Below are positions 17,639-26,684 of a stretch of 58,898 nt of DNA, one piece after another. The stretch's first letter is position 1. The number at the start of each line of letters is the position of its first letter. Origin of the DNA: Chryseobacterium sp. c4a (lineage in GTDB: Bacteria > Bacteroidota > Bacteroidia > Flavobacteriales > Weeksellaceae); assembly GCF_009900745.1 (NCBI RefSeq), contig NZ_WXVU01000026.1:1-58898 (forward strand), written 5' to 3'. Both the position numbers and the translations under genes were made by a program. The notes beneath the pieces were generated by a model, which saw only the letters and a list, made by a program, of their open reading frames with translations, ran no database searches and was not told the origin of the DNA.

Positions 17639-18919
17639 TTAATCAATTGGTCTTAGCAATCCACCTGATGTTTTACTGATATTAGCATCTATTTCAGGTC
17701 TTCCTTTATATCTTACAGATCCTCCTGAAGAAGCTTTCACTTTTAGTTTACCTGATACATTTACAGTCAGATTTGCTCCGGAAGTAACTTCCGTTTCAAG
17801 ATGACTAAATTTCAAATCATCTGCTTTACACAATGCTCCGCTGCTGATATCAATGGTTCCTGAATCTGCATTGCCGCTTAGACTCATATTGGAGCCACTT
17901 GAACTTTTGATCGCTATATTCCCTGCTGTAATTCCTGCTCTTACATTTGATCCTGAAGACACAGAAATAGTGGCAGCATTGGCAACTTTGAAATCACCGG
18001 TGATATTAGATCCAGATGAAGCATCAATGGTCATAGTTTTCTCCTGAATAGAATTTACCACCGTAAGATTAGATCCCGAAGATACATCAATATTATCCAT
18101 TCTTGGAGAAGACACATTGATACTTAAATTTTTAAACCTTAAATTTCTTACTCCTTTATTATCTATATATACTTTCAGGATACCATTCTCAACCTTTGTA
18201 ACAATGTATTGTAATTTATCTGCATCAGCGATAACCTTTACACTGGTAGGTTTCTCTTGTTTAAAAATTACGTTGACACCTGTACTCATTTGAATTCCAG
18301 AAAAATCGCCAACATTTCTGGCTTCTCCATTAAGGTAAGATGAGTTACTATCTGAATTCAGATTAGTTCTTATACTAGAAACTGTGCTTTTTTTAGTTTC
18401 ACTGGAATTGATGATCTTACTCACATCATCCATGGAAAGCTTTCCATCAAGCATTACAAATATACTTTCTCCACTTCCCCCATCAATACTTAGCAACAGA
18501 TCCTCCAAAATACCATTTTTAGCTTCTGCAGAAAGAAATTTCACTTTTGCCCCGGCATTATTCACAGACATGATTTCGCTGTAGTTGAGATTCTTTAAAT
18601 AAGAAGAAATATCTTTACTCAGCTGAGACATATTAGCCTGTACCTTGCGTCCATCGGCTGTATTTCCTTTCTCCTGATTTTCGGTAATAAGAATTTTTAA
18701 TCCGTTAATTTTTGACAACAACGGTTTAATCTGATCCAGCTGAGAATCATCAATATTAAGACTGTTCAGCATTCCAAACATAGGTTTAGCGATCTTAATA
18801 GAGGTTACTCCTTCCACTTCCTGATATTTGTCAAAGAGCTGGTCAAATTTATCTTTTTGTCCATATACATTAAAGAAATGGGAAAAAGCAAGAGCGAATA
18901 TTATGAATAGTTTTTTCAT
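17639..18919 (-). CDS. DUF4252 plus head-GIN-domain secreted protein
   Basis: The 426-residue protein has a signal peptide (1-20, NVYGQ). The N-terminal half (about 22-175) is DUF4252-like and ends LDGKLSMDDVSKIINSS. The C-terminal half (about 205-426) is a head GIN domain (DUF2807): GDFSGIQMSTGVNVIFKQ, then a beta-solenoid ladder of repeated DVSSGSNL, DASSGSNI, SVSSGSNV and KSSSGSNM steps, ending SGGLLRPID. GIN domains are called putative adhesins, but their real role is unclear. This gene and the DUF4252 lipoprotein gene lie behind an ECF sigma and anti-sigma pair, so they are likely envelope-stress or surface targets. Confidence 0.85.
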   Translation of the reverse strand: MKKLFIIFALAFSHFFNVYGQKDKFDQLFDKYQEVEGVTSIKIAKPMFGMLNSLNIDDSQLDQIKPLLSKINGLKILITENQEKGNTADGRKVQANMSQLSKDISSYLKNLNYSEIMSVNNAGAKVKFLSAEAKNGILEDLLLSIDGGSGESIFVMLDGKLSMDDVSKIINSSETKKSTVSSIRTNLNSDSNSSYLNGEARNVGDFSGIQMSTGVNVIFKQEKPTSVKVIADADKLQYIVTKVENGILKVYIDNKGVRNLRFKNLSINVSSPRMDNIDVSSGSNLTVVNSIQEKTMTIDASSGSNITGDFKVANAATISVSSGSNVRAGITAGNIAIKSSSGSNMSLSGNADSGTIDISSGALCKADDLKFSHLETEVTSGANLTVNVSGKLKVKASSGGSVRYKGRPEIDANISKTSGGLLRPID

Positions 18920-18970
18920 GAGTCAATTTTATTTTTTAAGTTAATGATGACAATCGGTTTATTTTTCCGA

Positions 18971-19636
18971 TTAATAATCATCATCTACTACAGTAGGCTG
19001 TGCCAATTTTTCACTAACGTTATTTGCAAATATCTGGAATGAATACTTTGTTACATTGATTGCTTCTTCTACATTGTCAATTCTTTTACCATTTACAATA
19101 ACATAAGAATTTTCATATCCTGTAGAATCTTTTGTTTTATTATTTTTAAAATAGGAATTGTCTGCATATCTTGGCTTTCTTTCCTTTTTCAATCTTCCTC
19201 TTTTCGGTAATATTTCATCCATCACATCTTTTTCAGCTACATGATTATCCTGAAAGATAGAATCTTTTTTAGTTCCTGAAATAGAATCGGTGTGATTAAC
19301 TGCTACTTGCTCCTGGTGGTTATTATTTTCTTCAATAAAACCAGACTTTTGCTTTAACACTTCATTTTTCACCAAGTTTTCCTTATCCTGAACTCCTGAA
19401 TTATTTTTAAGGAAAAATCCGATCCCAAAAACCAGTGTTACACTGGCGGCCATCCAAAACCATTTGGGAAATGAGGGCTTTTTCTTTTCTTCCAATGGAA
19501 TAATGGGTGCTGCGTCTTCTTCAGGCACTTTATTTTCTGCCTGCTGAAGGAAGTCGTCAAAACTCCATTCCATTTTTTCTTCCTTTATACTTTGGAAGAC
19601 TTCGTTGTATTTATCTTGTAATTGATCTTTTTTCAT
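18971..19636 (-). CDS. Putative anti-sigma factor, single-pass membrane protein
   Basis: The 221-residue protein has a cytoplasmic N-terminal segment (1 to about 72, with EEKMEWSFDDFLQQAE). One membrane helix follows (about 75-97, FWMAASVTLVFGIGFFL), then a periplasmic charged part ending TVVDDDY. It begins inside the sigma gene (26-bp overlap), and the topology and position are those of an anti-sigma factor. The zinc-binding HxxxCxxC motif is absent, so it is not of the classical ZAS type. It probably holds the sigma factor at the membrane. Confidence 0.7.
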   Translation of the reverse strand: MKKDQLQDKYNEVFQSIKEEKMEWSFDDFLQQAENKVPEEDAAPIIPLEEKKKPSFPKWFWMAASVTLVFGIGFFLKNNSGVQDKENLVKNEVLKQKSGFIEENNNHQEQVAVNHTDSISGTKKDSIFQDNHVAEKDVMDEILPKRGRLKKERKPRYADNSYFKNNKTKDSTGYENSYVIVNGKRIDNVEEAINVTKYSFQIFANNVSEKLAQPTVVDDDY

Positions 19637-20120
19637 AGCTCATCAGTTGTGAGATTTGTTCTTTTACTTTTTGTCTTGCCCGCATAAGGTTTACCCTTAC
19701 TGCATTTTCTTCCATTTCCAGCATTTCAGAAATTTCGGAAACATCGTACTCTTCTACATCTTTCAAGTGGATCACCTGCTTCTGTTTTTCGGGGAGCTGA
19801 TTGATAAATCCTACAATATGTTCCTTAAGGTTATCAACTTCCATACTGTAAAGCTCCGATCGGTGAAGCTGCATATCCGCAAAGCCTATCTTCACATCGT
19901 GATGCTTCAGGCGGTTCAGGCATTCGTTCCGGACAGACTTCAGTGCATAGGATTTTAAGTTCCCAAACTGCTCCAGCTCATCCTTCTTCTGCCAAAACTT
20001 CATCATGATATCCTGCACTACATCTTCTGCTTCATCACTACTCATGACGAATCGCTTCGCAAAACGATACATCTCGTCTTTGAGAATAAACACCGTATTC
20101 TTGAAAGTTTCTTGGGTCAT
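19611..20120 (-). CDS. ECF-type RNA polymerase sigma factor
   Basis: The protein has 169 residues, the usual length. Region 2 is visible at about 10-75 (RFAKRFVMSSDEAEDVVQDIMMKFWQ). Region 4 follows at about 110-160 (QLPEKQKQVIHLKDVEEYDVSEISEMLEMEENAVRVNLMRARQKV, a sigma-70 region 4 helix-turn-helix). It leads the operon with the anti-sigma gene overlapping its 3' end. A well-formed housekeeping promoter precedes it, so its activity is probably set mainly by the anti-sigma factor. Confidence 0.9.
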   Translation of the reverse strand: MTQETFKNTVFILKDEMYRFAKRFVMSSDEAEDVVQDIMMKFWQKKDELEQFGNLKSYALKSVRNECLNRLKHHDVKIGFADMQLHRSELYSMEVDNLKEHIVGFINQLPEKQKQVIHLKDVEEYDVSEISEMLEMEENAVRVNLMRARQKVKEQISQLMSYEKRSITR

Positions 20121-20170
20121 GAGTTTTGTTTCTTATAGGTAAGACAACCAGTCTTTACAATCTATTACAT

Positions 20171-20200
20171 CAAAAATAAAAAAACTTTGAAAAATTTCAA
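20171..20200 (-). promoter_or_regulatory. Promoter of the ECF sigma operon
   Basis: On the minus strand TTG (20198-20200), a 19-bp spacer and TATTTTTG (20171-20178) match the Bacteroidota consensus. The leader would be about 45 nt. Confidence 0.6.
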
Positions 20201-20298
20201 GTTTTTATTTTCAACAGATTCTTAATAGATTATATCTTTTTATAAAAGTCTTGATTTACTTAATGTTCATCGTTGTTTATCAATATACATTTCCCGGA

Positions 20299-20330
20299 TT
20301 TGAGAATTAATAGAGAATTTTTATATTTGC
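20299..20330 (+). promoter_or_regulatory. Promoter directly abutting a start codon (leaderless arrangement)
   Basis: TTTG (20299-20302), a 19-bp spacer and TATATTTGC (20322-20330) form a perfect consensus promoter. The ATG of the next gene is at 20333, only 2 bp after the -7 box, so transcription would start at or next to the A of the start codon. Confidence 0.7.
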
Positions 20331-20332
20331 TC

Positions 20333-21781
20333 ATGAAAAAAATATTATTGGTTCTCATTTCTTTTTTATTTTCAATTTTAAAGTCTCAGTTATCAACGGA
20401 GAGTGTACCTATCTCTTATACAAATTCTCCTAATTCAAAGTTCAATATTAAATCTATCTCTTACGATGAAACTTACCCGACATTAAGAGGAGAATCTATT
20501 ATAACATATAATCGTGAATATGAAAGTTTAGGCATTAGGAAGACTTACTACAAGATTAATAGGTCTTTTGATTTATATGATGAATATCCCTTTTTTCTGG
20601 CAGTTAGTAATGATGGCAGAAAAATAGTTTACATTAAAGACCGAACGTATTTTAAAGGTGAAGAGCATAAAAATGTAACTTACTATTTAGATGGGAATCT
20701 TGTACAATCATATGATACGGATGAATTTATAAATTGTAATAAGGACAAAGAAAAATGTGAAATGTTCTATGAGAATACCAATAGCATATTAGACTATCGG
20801 AAAAGCACATCGACTATGAAAGTCTACAAAGATAATATAAGTGATAAAGAAAGATTTCTTAATCGAAATTTCGTCTTTAACAAAAACGATACAATCTATA
20901 TTGTAGATTCCAGAAAGATGGTCACTTTATTTGATCTAAATACCAATAGGATCTTAAAAACAAAAATTGATTTTGATTCTCTATATCCAACAGTAAAAAA
21001 TATTGAAAGTATTAAAAGCCAGATTTCATATTATAAATATCCTTATAAATATATTAATGACATTCAAAATAATGTAAGTAGCGAAAAATTGTCTGAAACA
21101 ATAAGCAAATTTTCAGGATTAAAATTTATTTCTATAGATGATGCAACCTATCATAAATATAAACTAAATGAAGTACAAATAACAGGTTATATAAACAGAA
21201 GTGGAAAATTTGAGATTGAAACCTTTAAAGCCGATGAGGCGTTCAACTATAAGAAAATAAAGGATTATTTGGAAACCACAATTTTTATGACAGATTTTAT
21301 TCCTAAGGAGGTTGACAAAATTTATTTAGAACATTTTTTTGGAGGCTATAGAAACTTTGACGATAAAATCGCAGAGATAGAAACTATAAAGGAAAAAAAC
21401 AGGCAAAAAGAAGAATTCAAGAAACGTCTTACACTAGAAAAAATTAATGATATATACATTCCTAAAAACCTTTATGAATGTATGAGAGAGTTAGATAAAA
21501 CATTAAATTTTGAAAGTAAAAAAAAGCTAAAAGAAGCCGAGAGTTCTTTTGAATATAATTCTCATTTGGGCGGACTTGGAATGTGGATAAGAAATAATTG
21601 GGGAATAAATGGAGGTTCCAGGTTATTAAAGTATTTTAATGATCGTGGGATCGGAAAAGAAATATATGGAAACGAAACTATTTCAGGTCTAATTATCGAA
21701 GAATATATTAAATGGTTAAAAGGGGACAAAGATTCTTGGGAAAAATGGGAAAATACACATCCTATTACTATTAAAAAATAA
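20333..21781 (+). CDS. Secreted protein with C-terminal DUF6794-like domain
   Basis: From ATG 20333 the product has 482 residues and begins with a signal peptide (MKKILLVLISFLFSILKSQ). The frame extends 20 residues upstream to 20273, but that part lies across the promoter, so it is not used. The long middle region is beta-rich and not recognised. A lysine-rich helical stretch lies at about 350-375. The C-terminal 100 residues look like DUF6794: IPKNLYECMRELDK, then HLGGLGMWIRNNWGINGGSRL and YFNDRGIG. The gene stands alone. The function is unknown. Confidence 0.7.
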   Translation: MKKILLVLISFLFSILKSQLSTESVPISYTNSPNSKFNIKSISYDETYPTLRGESIITYNREYESLGIRKTYYKINRSFDLYDEYPFFLAVSNDGRKIVYIKDRTYFKGEEHKNVTYYLDGNLVQSYDTDEFINCNKDKEKCEMFYENTNSILDYRKSTSTMKVYKDNISDKERFLNRNFVFNKNDTIYIVDSRKMVTLFDLNTNRILKTKIDFDSLYPTVKNIESIKSQISYYKYPYKYINDIQNNVSSEKLSETISKFSGLKFISIDDATYHKYKLNEVQITGYINRSGKFEIETFKADEAFNYKKIKDYLETTIFMTDFIPKEVDKIYLEHFFGGYRNFDDKIAEIETIKEKNRQKEEFKKRLTLEKINDIYIPKNLYECMRELDKTLNFESKKKLKEAESSFEYNSHLGGLGMWIRNNWGINGGSRLLKYFNDRGIGKEIYGNETISGLIIEEYIKWLKGDKDSWEKWENTHPITIKK

Positions 21782-21807
21782 AACCTCAGAAAATTCTGAG
21801 GTTTTTA
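21780..21807. terminator. Bidirectional terminator
   Basis: AAAACCTCAGAA pairs with TTCTGAGGTTTT across a very short loop, followed by T residues. It separates the convergent genes at 20333-21781 and 21817-22977. Confidence 0.85.
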
Positions 21808-21816
21808 TATTCCATT

Positions 21817-22977
21817 TTAATACGTTTCAAAAACATGTTTCAAAATAGCCTTATCTTCTTCCGTTAAAGCAACTTTCCTTCTCGCCATAGCTCTTTCCGC
21901 CACTTCATACACTTTATCCAGTCTGAATCTTTCATCATCTTTTAAGCCACCCCAAGAAAAGTTTTCCACAAGGTTAGGTGGAAAACCTGGTTTGAAAATA
22001 TTAGAGGCAACTCCAATAACTGTTCCGGTGTTTAGCTGCGTATTGATAGCAGTCTTAGAATGATCCCCCATAATTAAGCCTGCGAATTGTAAACCTGTAT
22101 CTTCAAATGCTTTGGTTCTGTAACTCCAGAATTTTACATTTCCGTAGTTATTCTTCATATTGGAGGAATTACTGTCTGCCCCAAAGTTACACCATTCTCC
22201 AATGACTGAGTTTCCAACAAATCCTTCATGCCCTTTGCTTGAATATCCGAAGATAATAATATTGTTTACCTCGCCTCCTACTTTACAGTGCGGCCCAACC
22301 GTAGTCGCTCCATAAATTTTAGCTCCAAGGTTAAATTTAGAATCATCACAAAGTGCTATTGGACCACGAAGATGACATCCCTCCATGACTTCTGTATTTT
22401 TTCCAATATATATTTTTCCGGTTTTTGTATTGATTGTTGAGAATTCAATAGAGGCTCCTTCTTCAATAAAAAGATCTTTTTTATCTCCTAAAAAGCCGTT
22501 TGTAGAAGACAGCTCCTGTGAAGTTCTTCCTTTGGTAAGCAGATCAAAATCAAAATCAATAGCGTGATGATTATACGTAAATAAATCTTTAGGTTTTTTA
22601 AAGAAAATAAGTTCTTCTTTAATATCCGTCATTTTTTCGATCTGATGAAGAGAAAACCCTTTCATATTCACCTTTGCTGCTACCAATTCGTCTTCATACA
22701 CCAAAGCTTCCCCTTGCTTCAGGTCTTTAATCTGTTGAATCACAGATGCTGTAGGAATAAAATTCGGAACCAAGAATAGGCTTTCTTTTTCTTCCGGAGT
22801 TTTAAACTTATCCTGAAGATACATTTCTGTAAAATAAGAAACTTCGGTATTCTCCAGAATTCTCTGCCATCTTTCAGAAAAGGTAAGGATTCCACATCGC
22901 ATTGCTGCAATTGGTCGGGTAAAGGTAAGCGGAAGAAAGTCTTCCCAATATTGTGCGTCTGAAAATACTAATTGCAT
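21817..22977 (-). CDS. GlmU-family putative sugar nucleotidyltransferase
   Basis: The 386-residue protein has an N-terminal region of the GlmU-like family common in Bacteroidota (LPLTFTRPIAAMRCGILTFSERW). The C-terminal half is a left-handed beta-helix acyltransferase-like domain (hexapeptide steps such as KTGKIYIGKNTEVMEGCHLRG, GAKIYGATTVGPHCKVGGEV, then GDHSKTAINTQLNTGTVIG). It likely transfers nucleotides or acyl groups to sugar phosphates, possibly for cell-wall or surface sugars. The exact substrate is unknown. It is monocistronic; upstream only a -7-like TATTTTTG at 23037-23044 is seen. Confidence 0.8.
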   Translation of the reverse strand: MQLVFSDAQYWEDFLPLTFTRPIAAMRCGILTFSERWQRILENTEVSYFTEMYLQDKFKTPEEKESLFLVPNFIPTASVIQQIKDLKQGEALVYEDELVAAKVNMKGFSLHQIEKMTDIKEELIFFKKPKDLFTYNHHAIDFDFDLLTKGRTSQELSSTNGFLGDKKDLFIEEGASIEFSTINTKTGKIYIGKNTEVMEGCHLRGPIALCDDSKFNLGAKIYGATTVGPHCKVGGEVNNIIIFGYSSKGHEGFVGNSVIGEWCNFGADSNSSNMKNNYGNVKFWSYRTKAFEDTGLQFAGLIMGDHSKTAINTQLNTGTVIGVASNIFKPGFPPNLVENFSWGGLKDDERFRLDKVYEVAERAMARRKVALTEEDKAILKHVFETY

Positions 22978-23151
22978 TTTTTAGAAATTATAGGTTAAAA
23001 GATAGAGGCCAAAAGCTGAACCTTTACTACTTAAAACAAAAATACAAAAAGATATGAGAAGTTGAGATAGAAGAGAAAAGATAATAGACCGGGAACGGAA
23101 CGACTAAATATTTGGCTGATCTTTTTATAATAATAAAGTCTGGATACAAAA

Positions 23152-23179
23152 AAAGCCTTCCAAAAGATTGAAAGGCTTT
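23152..23179 (-). terminator. Terminator of rpmE2
   Basis: AAAGCCTTTCAATC and TGGAAGGCTTT (minus strand) form a stem followed by a T-run, 21 bp after the L31 stop. The remainder of the 22978-23200 gap holds nothing recognisable. Confidence 0.75.
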
Positions 23180-23200
23180 AATATTTTGAATATACAAAAA

Positions 23201-23452
23201 TTACTTAGCGAATTTTTTGTATTTGTTCATGAACTTATCAACTCTACCTGCAGTGTCAACTAATTTCACTTTACCAGTGTAGAAAGGGTGAGAAGTTGAA
23301 GAGATTTCCATTTTGATTAGTGGATACTCTTGTCCTTCGAACTCGATAGTATCTTTTGTTTCTGCAGTAGATTTGCAAAGAAACACCTCGTCGTTACTCA
23401 TATCTTTGAAAACAACAAGTCTATAATTTTCTGGGTGGATTCCGTTTTTCAT
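23201..23452 (-). CDS. rpmE2: 50S ribosomal protein L31, type B
   Basis: The 83-residue protein starts MKNGIHPENYRLVVFKD and ends DKFMNKYKKFAK. It has the type B signatures (SSTSHPFYTGK, DTAGRVDKF). Only one cysteine is present, so it is the zinc-independent form that does not need the four-cysteine site of type A. It belongs to the large subunit near the 5S/30S bridge. It has its own promoter and terminator. Confidence 0.95.
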   Translation of the reverse strand: MKNGIHPENYRLVVFKDMSNDEVFLCKSTAETKDTIEFEGQEYPLIKMEISSTSHPFYTGKVKLVDTAGRVDKFMNKYKKFAK

Positions 23453-23522
23453 AATGCTATTTTTAAAAAATTAAAGTTTGCTTTCGAAATAGTAATGGAT
23501 ATTTCTCTGCTAATTTTAGGTT

Positions 23523-23554
23523 GCAAAAGTACAACTTTTTTTCTAATATCCAAA
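23523..23554 (-). promoter_or_regulatory. rpmE2 promoter
   Basis: On the minus strand TTTG (23551-23554), a 19-bp spacer and TACTTTTGC (23523-23531) match the consensus exactly. The leader would be about 65-70 nt. Confidence 0.75.
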
Positions 23555-23635
23555 TACTGATTCTAATATTTTTTTCTTGATAAGAAATTCAAAGTATTTT
23601 CGTTAAATTTGGAACTTACTTAAACTTTAATTTCG

Positions 23636-25045
23636 ATGAAATTCAAATTATTATTGGCTTTTTCTTTCTGGATGCTCCTTGTTGCAGTATCATGTAATAA
23701 GGATGATATTACCTTTGATAGTCCTTCACAACAGCTAAGATTTTCAAGAGATACAGTATTCTGTGATACGGTATATCATCAGGTACGTTCAGAAACCTAT
23801 GTAGTAAAAGTATATAATAATGAGGATAAGGATGTTCTGATCCCAAGAGTAAATCTTGAGGGCGGAGCAGCATCGCTATACAGAATCAATGTAGACGGAA
23901 AGCCGGGATATGATTTTAAAAACGTTCCGCTTAGAAAAAAAGACAGTCTATATATATATGTAGAAATTGCTCCACAAGCTACGGGGCCTGAAGCCATCGC
24001 CGAAGATAAAGTTATATTTACCGGGCCTGCAGGACAACAACATGTTACTTTGTTCTCAGTTGTACAGGATGCTGAGTTTTTTATTCAGACTCCTACCAAT
24101 CCGAACGTAATTACGACTTCCACAACATGGACTAATAATAAAGCAAAGATTATCTACGGAAATCTTACTATAAATCCTGATGTCACCCTGGATATAGATC
24201 CTGGAACCAAAGTATATTTCCATAAAAACAGTGGAATGAAGGTTTCCTCAAAAGGGGTATTAAATATTAATGGAACTCTTGAAAAACAGGTTATTCTTCG
24301 TGGTGACCGCAATGATCCATATTATGATACGATTTCTAAAAACTGGAATTCGATCAAAATGGAACCTGCTTCCATTCTTAATATGAATCATGCCAGATTA
24401 TTTGGAGGAACAAAAGGACTTGAAATGAAGCAAACAACGGCTACTATCAATAATTCTTTTATTCATACTTTCTTTGAATATGGAATTTACGCTGTAAATT
24501 CTACCGTCACTGCTAATAATGTAGTGATGAATAACTGTGGCTTAGCATCCATCGGAATTTTTAAAGGCGGAAAGCACAATTATACACATGCTACCATTGC
24601 CAACTATTCTAAACTGATGGGAACCTTTGACAGAAAAGGGATCTTCGTAACGAATGAATGGAAGAATGATAAAGGACAGACAGAGCAGGGTGCTTTACAA
24701 CAATTCAATCTAAAAAACAGTATTGTGTATTCTGATAGAGATAATGCTGTACAATTTGAAGCAACGCCAGGACAACAGTTTGAATACCTTATCCAAAATT
24801 GTTTATTAAAATATTCTGGAACATCGGAAGCTGGATTTACTTTTGATAATAATGCGAATGTAATACAAACAATCAAAAATCAGGATCCGCAGTTTATGAA
24901 TTATTTTGCAGCCAAAATGAATTTAAGAGTAAAAACAACCTCTCCGGCAAAAGGAAAAGGAAATGTGACTGTAGCGGGAACTGTACCTTTTGATATTGTG
25001 AATGAACCAAGAACTACAAACCCTACGATCGGAGCTTATCAATAA
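23636..25045 (+). CDS. Lipoprotein with right-handed beta-helix-like repeats
   Basis: The 469-residue protein has a lipoprotein signal (MKFKLLLAFSFWMLLVAVSC, then NKDD). An N-terminal beta domain (about 30-150) is followed by a right-handed parallel beta-helix-like region (about 160-440), with NLTINPDVTLDIDPGTKVYFHKN, GVLNINGTLE and repeated N-rich turns such as ATINNSFIHTF. It ends TNPTIGAYQ, as is common in Bacteroidota surface beta-helix lipoproteins. There is no catalytic signature. A -7-like TAAATTTG lies at 23604-23611. The stop overlaps the MazG-like start (TAATG), which may simply be coupling without shared function. Confidence 0.75.
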   Translation: MKFKLLLAFSFWMLLVAVSCNKDDITFDSPSQQLRFSRDTVFCDTVYHQVRSETYVVKVYNNEDKDVLIPRVNLEGGAASLYRINVDGKPGYDFKNVPLRKKDSLYIYVEIAPQATGPEAIAEDKVIFTGPAGQQHVTLFSVVQDAEFFIQTPTNPNVITTSTTWTNNKAKIIYGNLTINPDVTLDIDPGTKVYFHKNSGMKVSSKGVLNINGTLEKQVILRGDRNDPYYDTISKNWNSIKMEPASILNMNHARLFGGTKGLEMKQTTATINNSFIHTFFEYGIYAVNSTVTANNVVMNNCGLASIGIFKGGKHNYTHATIANYSKLMGTFDRKGIFVTNEWKNDKGQTEQGALQQFNLKNSIVYSDRDNAVQFEATPGQQFEYLIQNCLLKYSGTSEAGFTFDNNANVIQTIKNQDPQFMNYFAAKMNLRVKTTSPAKGKGNVTVAGTVPFDIVNEPRTTNPTIGAYQ

Positions 25046-25371
25046 TGGAAATTACCCAATTACAACAACAGGTTGACGAATGGATCAAAACCATCGGTGT
25101 AAGATATTTTAATGAACTCACCAATATGGCGATGCTTACTGAAGAAGTAGGAGAAGTGGCCAGAATCATCGCCAGAAGATATGGTGAACAGAGTGAAAAG
25201 GAAAGTGATAAGAATAAGGATCTTGGTGAGGAGCTGGCAGACGTACTTTTTGTAACGTTATGCCTGGCCAATCAAACTGGAGTTAATCTGCAGGATGCCT
25301 TTGACAGAAAAATGAAGATAAAGACGGATCGTGATAAGGATCGTCATCAGAATAATGAAAAATTAAAATAA
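25045..25371 (+). CDS. MazG-like nucleotide pyrophosphohydrolase
   Basis: The 108-residue all-alpha NTP pyrophosphohydrolase carries the EExxE metal site (LTEEVGEVARII, about 31-42) and the ExxD partner (GEELADVLFVTLCLA, about 70-84), followed by a basic tail (KMKIKTDRDKDRH). Such enzymes hydrolyse non-standard or excess NTPs to NMP and pyrophosphate. Its start overlaps the upstream stop as TAATG. A long inverted repeat follows it. Confidence 0.88.
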   Translation: MEITQLQQQVDEWIKTIGVRYFNELTNMAMLTEEVGEVARIIARRYGEQSEKESDKNKDLGEELADVLFVTLCLANQTGVNLQDAFDRKMKIKTDRDKDRHQNNEKLK

Positions 25372-25374
25372 GAT

Positions 25375-25428
25375 CCTTAATACAAGATTTCAGATATAGA
25401 TTTAAAGATCTGAAATCTTGTATTAAGG
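25375..25428. repeat. 21-bp perfect inverted repeat between the MazG-like gene and aroA
   Basis: CCTTAATACAAGATTTCAGAT (25375-25395) is the exact reverse complement of 25408-25428, with a 12-nt loop. No T-tract follows, and the aroA ATG is 14 bp downstream, so it is not an ordinary terminator. It could be an attenuator, a processing site or a mobile hairpin. Confidence 0.8.
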
Positions 25429-25442
25429 AATATGAAGAAATA

Positions 25443-26669
25443 ATGAAGAAGCTAGAAAAATCAACATTAATAGGAGATAAAACAGTACAGATCAGCGGTT
25501 CGAAGAGTATTTCGAATCGTTTATTGATTCTGGAAAGCCTGTTTAGTAATATAAAAATCGGAAATTTATCTAACTCTCAGGATACACAATTGCTGAAAAA
25601 GGCATTGTCTGAAGTTACAGATGTAGTCGACATTCACCATGCGGGAACAGCAATGCGTTTTCTTACCTCTTATTACTCTATTCAAGAGGGAAAAACAACT
25701 ATTCTTACCGGCTCTGGAAGGATGAAGGAAAGACCTATTAAAAATTTGGTAAGTGCTCTGAAAGATCTTGGGGCTGATATCGAGTACATGGAAAACGAAG
25801 GATTTCCTCCTTTAAAAATTACAGGAAAAAAGATCACTCAAACTTCGGTAAATGTTCCAGCCAATATTTCCAGCCAGTTTATTACCTCTCTCCTACTTAT
25901 TGCGGGAAAGCTTGAAAACGGACTGGAAATTAATCTTGTGGGTGAAGTAACGTCAAGATCTTATATTGAAATGACACTTGATATTCTAACAAGATTTGGA
26001 ATTAAAAACACCTTTGAAGGAAATACCATTAAAGTAGAACCTTTCACTTCAGATAATGAATCTTCAGTACAGGCCTATGAAGTAGAAAGCGACTGGAGTT
26101 CTGCGTCCTACTTCTACTCGATTTGTGCATTGGGAAGAAAAACTATTCATCTGAAAAGTTTCTACAAAGAGTCTACTCAGGGAGATTCTGCGATTGCAAA
26201 AATTTATGAAGATTTCTTTGGAATTAAAACAACCTACTCTGAAGCTGAGCACAAGCTTACTTTGGAACCTCAACCTGATTTTGTATTTCCGGAAAAAATT
26301 ATCTTGGATATGAACAACTGCCCGGATATTGCACAGACGCTTTGTGTAACAGCTGCCGCATTAAAGATTCCATTTGAAATTTCAGGATTGGGAACATTAA
26401 GAGTAAAAGAAACAGACCGACTTCAAGCTTTATATAATGAACTAAAAAAATTAGGTACCGAAACTAAGATTACGGATTTAACCATTGATTCTGTAAGTTT
26501 CGGAGAACCTGAAGAACATATTTCAATCAAAACATATCAGGATCACAGAATGGCGATGAGTTTTGCTCCTTATTGTCTGATTGGAGAACTTACGATTGAA
26601 GATGAAGATGTAGTGGAAAAATCTTACCCGATGTTCTGGGAGGATCTTGCCAGCGTAATGACGAAATAA
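25443..26669 (+). CDS. aroA: 3-phosphoshikimate 1-carboxyvinyltransferase (EPSP synthase)
   Basis: The 408-residue enzyme joins shikimate-3-phosphate and PEP in the shikimate pathway for aromatic amino acids. Recognisable sites are SGSKSISNR (about 18-26), HAGTAMRFLT (about 66-75), GSGRMKERPI, SSQFITSLLLI, the KETDRL motif (about 320-325, in place of the common KESDR) and QDHRMAMSFA. It is slightly shorter than the usual 425-430 residues, as in other Bacteroidota. Two long hairpins flank the gene. Confidence 0.95.
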   Translation: MKKLEKSTLIGDKTVQISGSKSISNRLLILESLFSNIKIGNLSNSQDTQLLKKALSEVTDVVDIHHAGTAMRFLTSYYSIQEGKTTILTGSGRMKERPIKNLVSALKDLGADIEYMENEGFPPLKITGKKITQTSVNVPANISSQFITSLLLIAGKLENGLEINLVGEVTSRSYIEMTLDILTRFGIKNTFEGNTIKVEPFTSDNESSVQAYEVESDWSSASYFYSICALGRKTIHLKSFYKESTQGDSAIAKIYEDFFGIKTTYSEAEHKLTLEPQPDFVFPEKIILDMNNCPDIAQTLCVTAAALKIPFEISGLGTLRVKETDRLQALYNELKKLGTETKITDLTIDSVSFGEPEEHISIKTYQDHRMAMSFAPYCLIGELTIEDEDVVEKSYPMFWEDLASVMTK

Positions 26670-26684
26670 TTTGAAAATCTAAAA

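Noticed and set aside
20273..20332. Start at 20273 for the DUF6794-like protein
   Set aside because: The region contains the promoter, and the signal peptide begins at ATG 20333.
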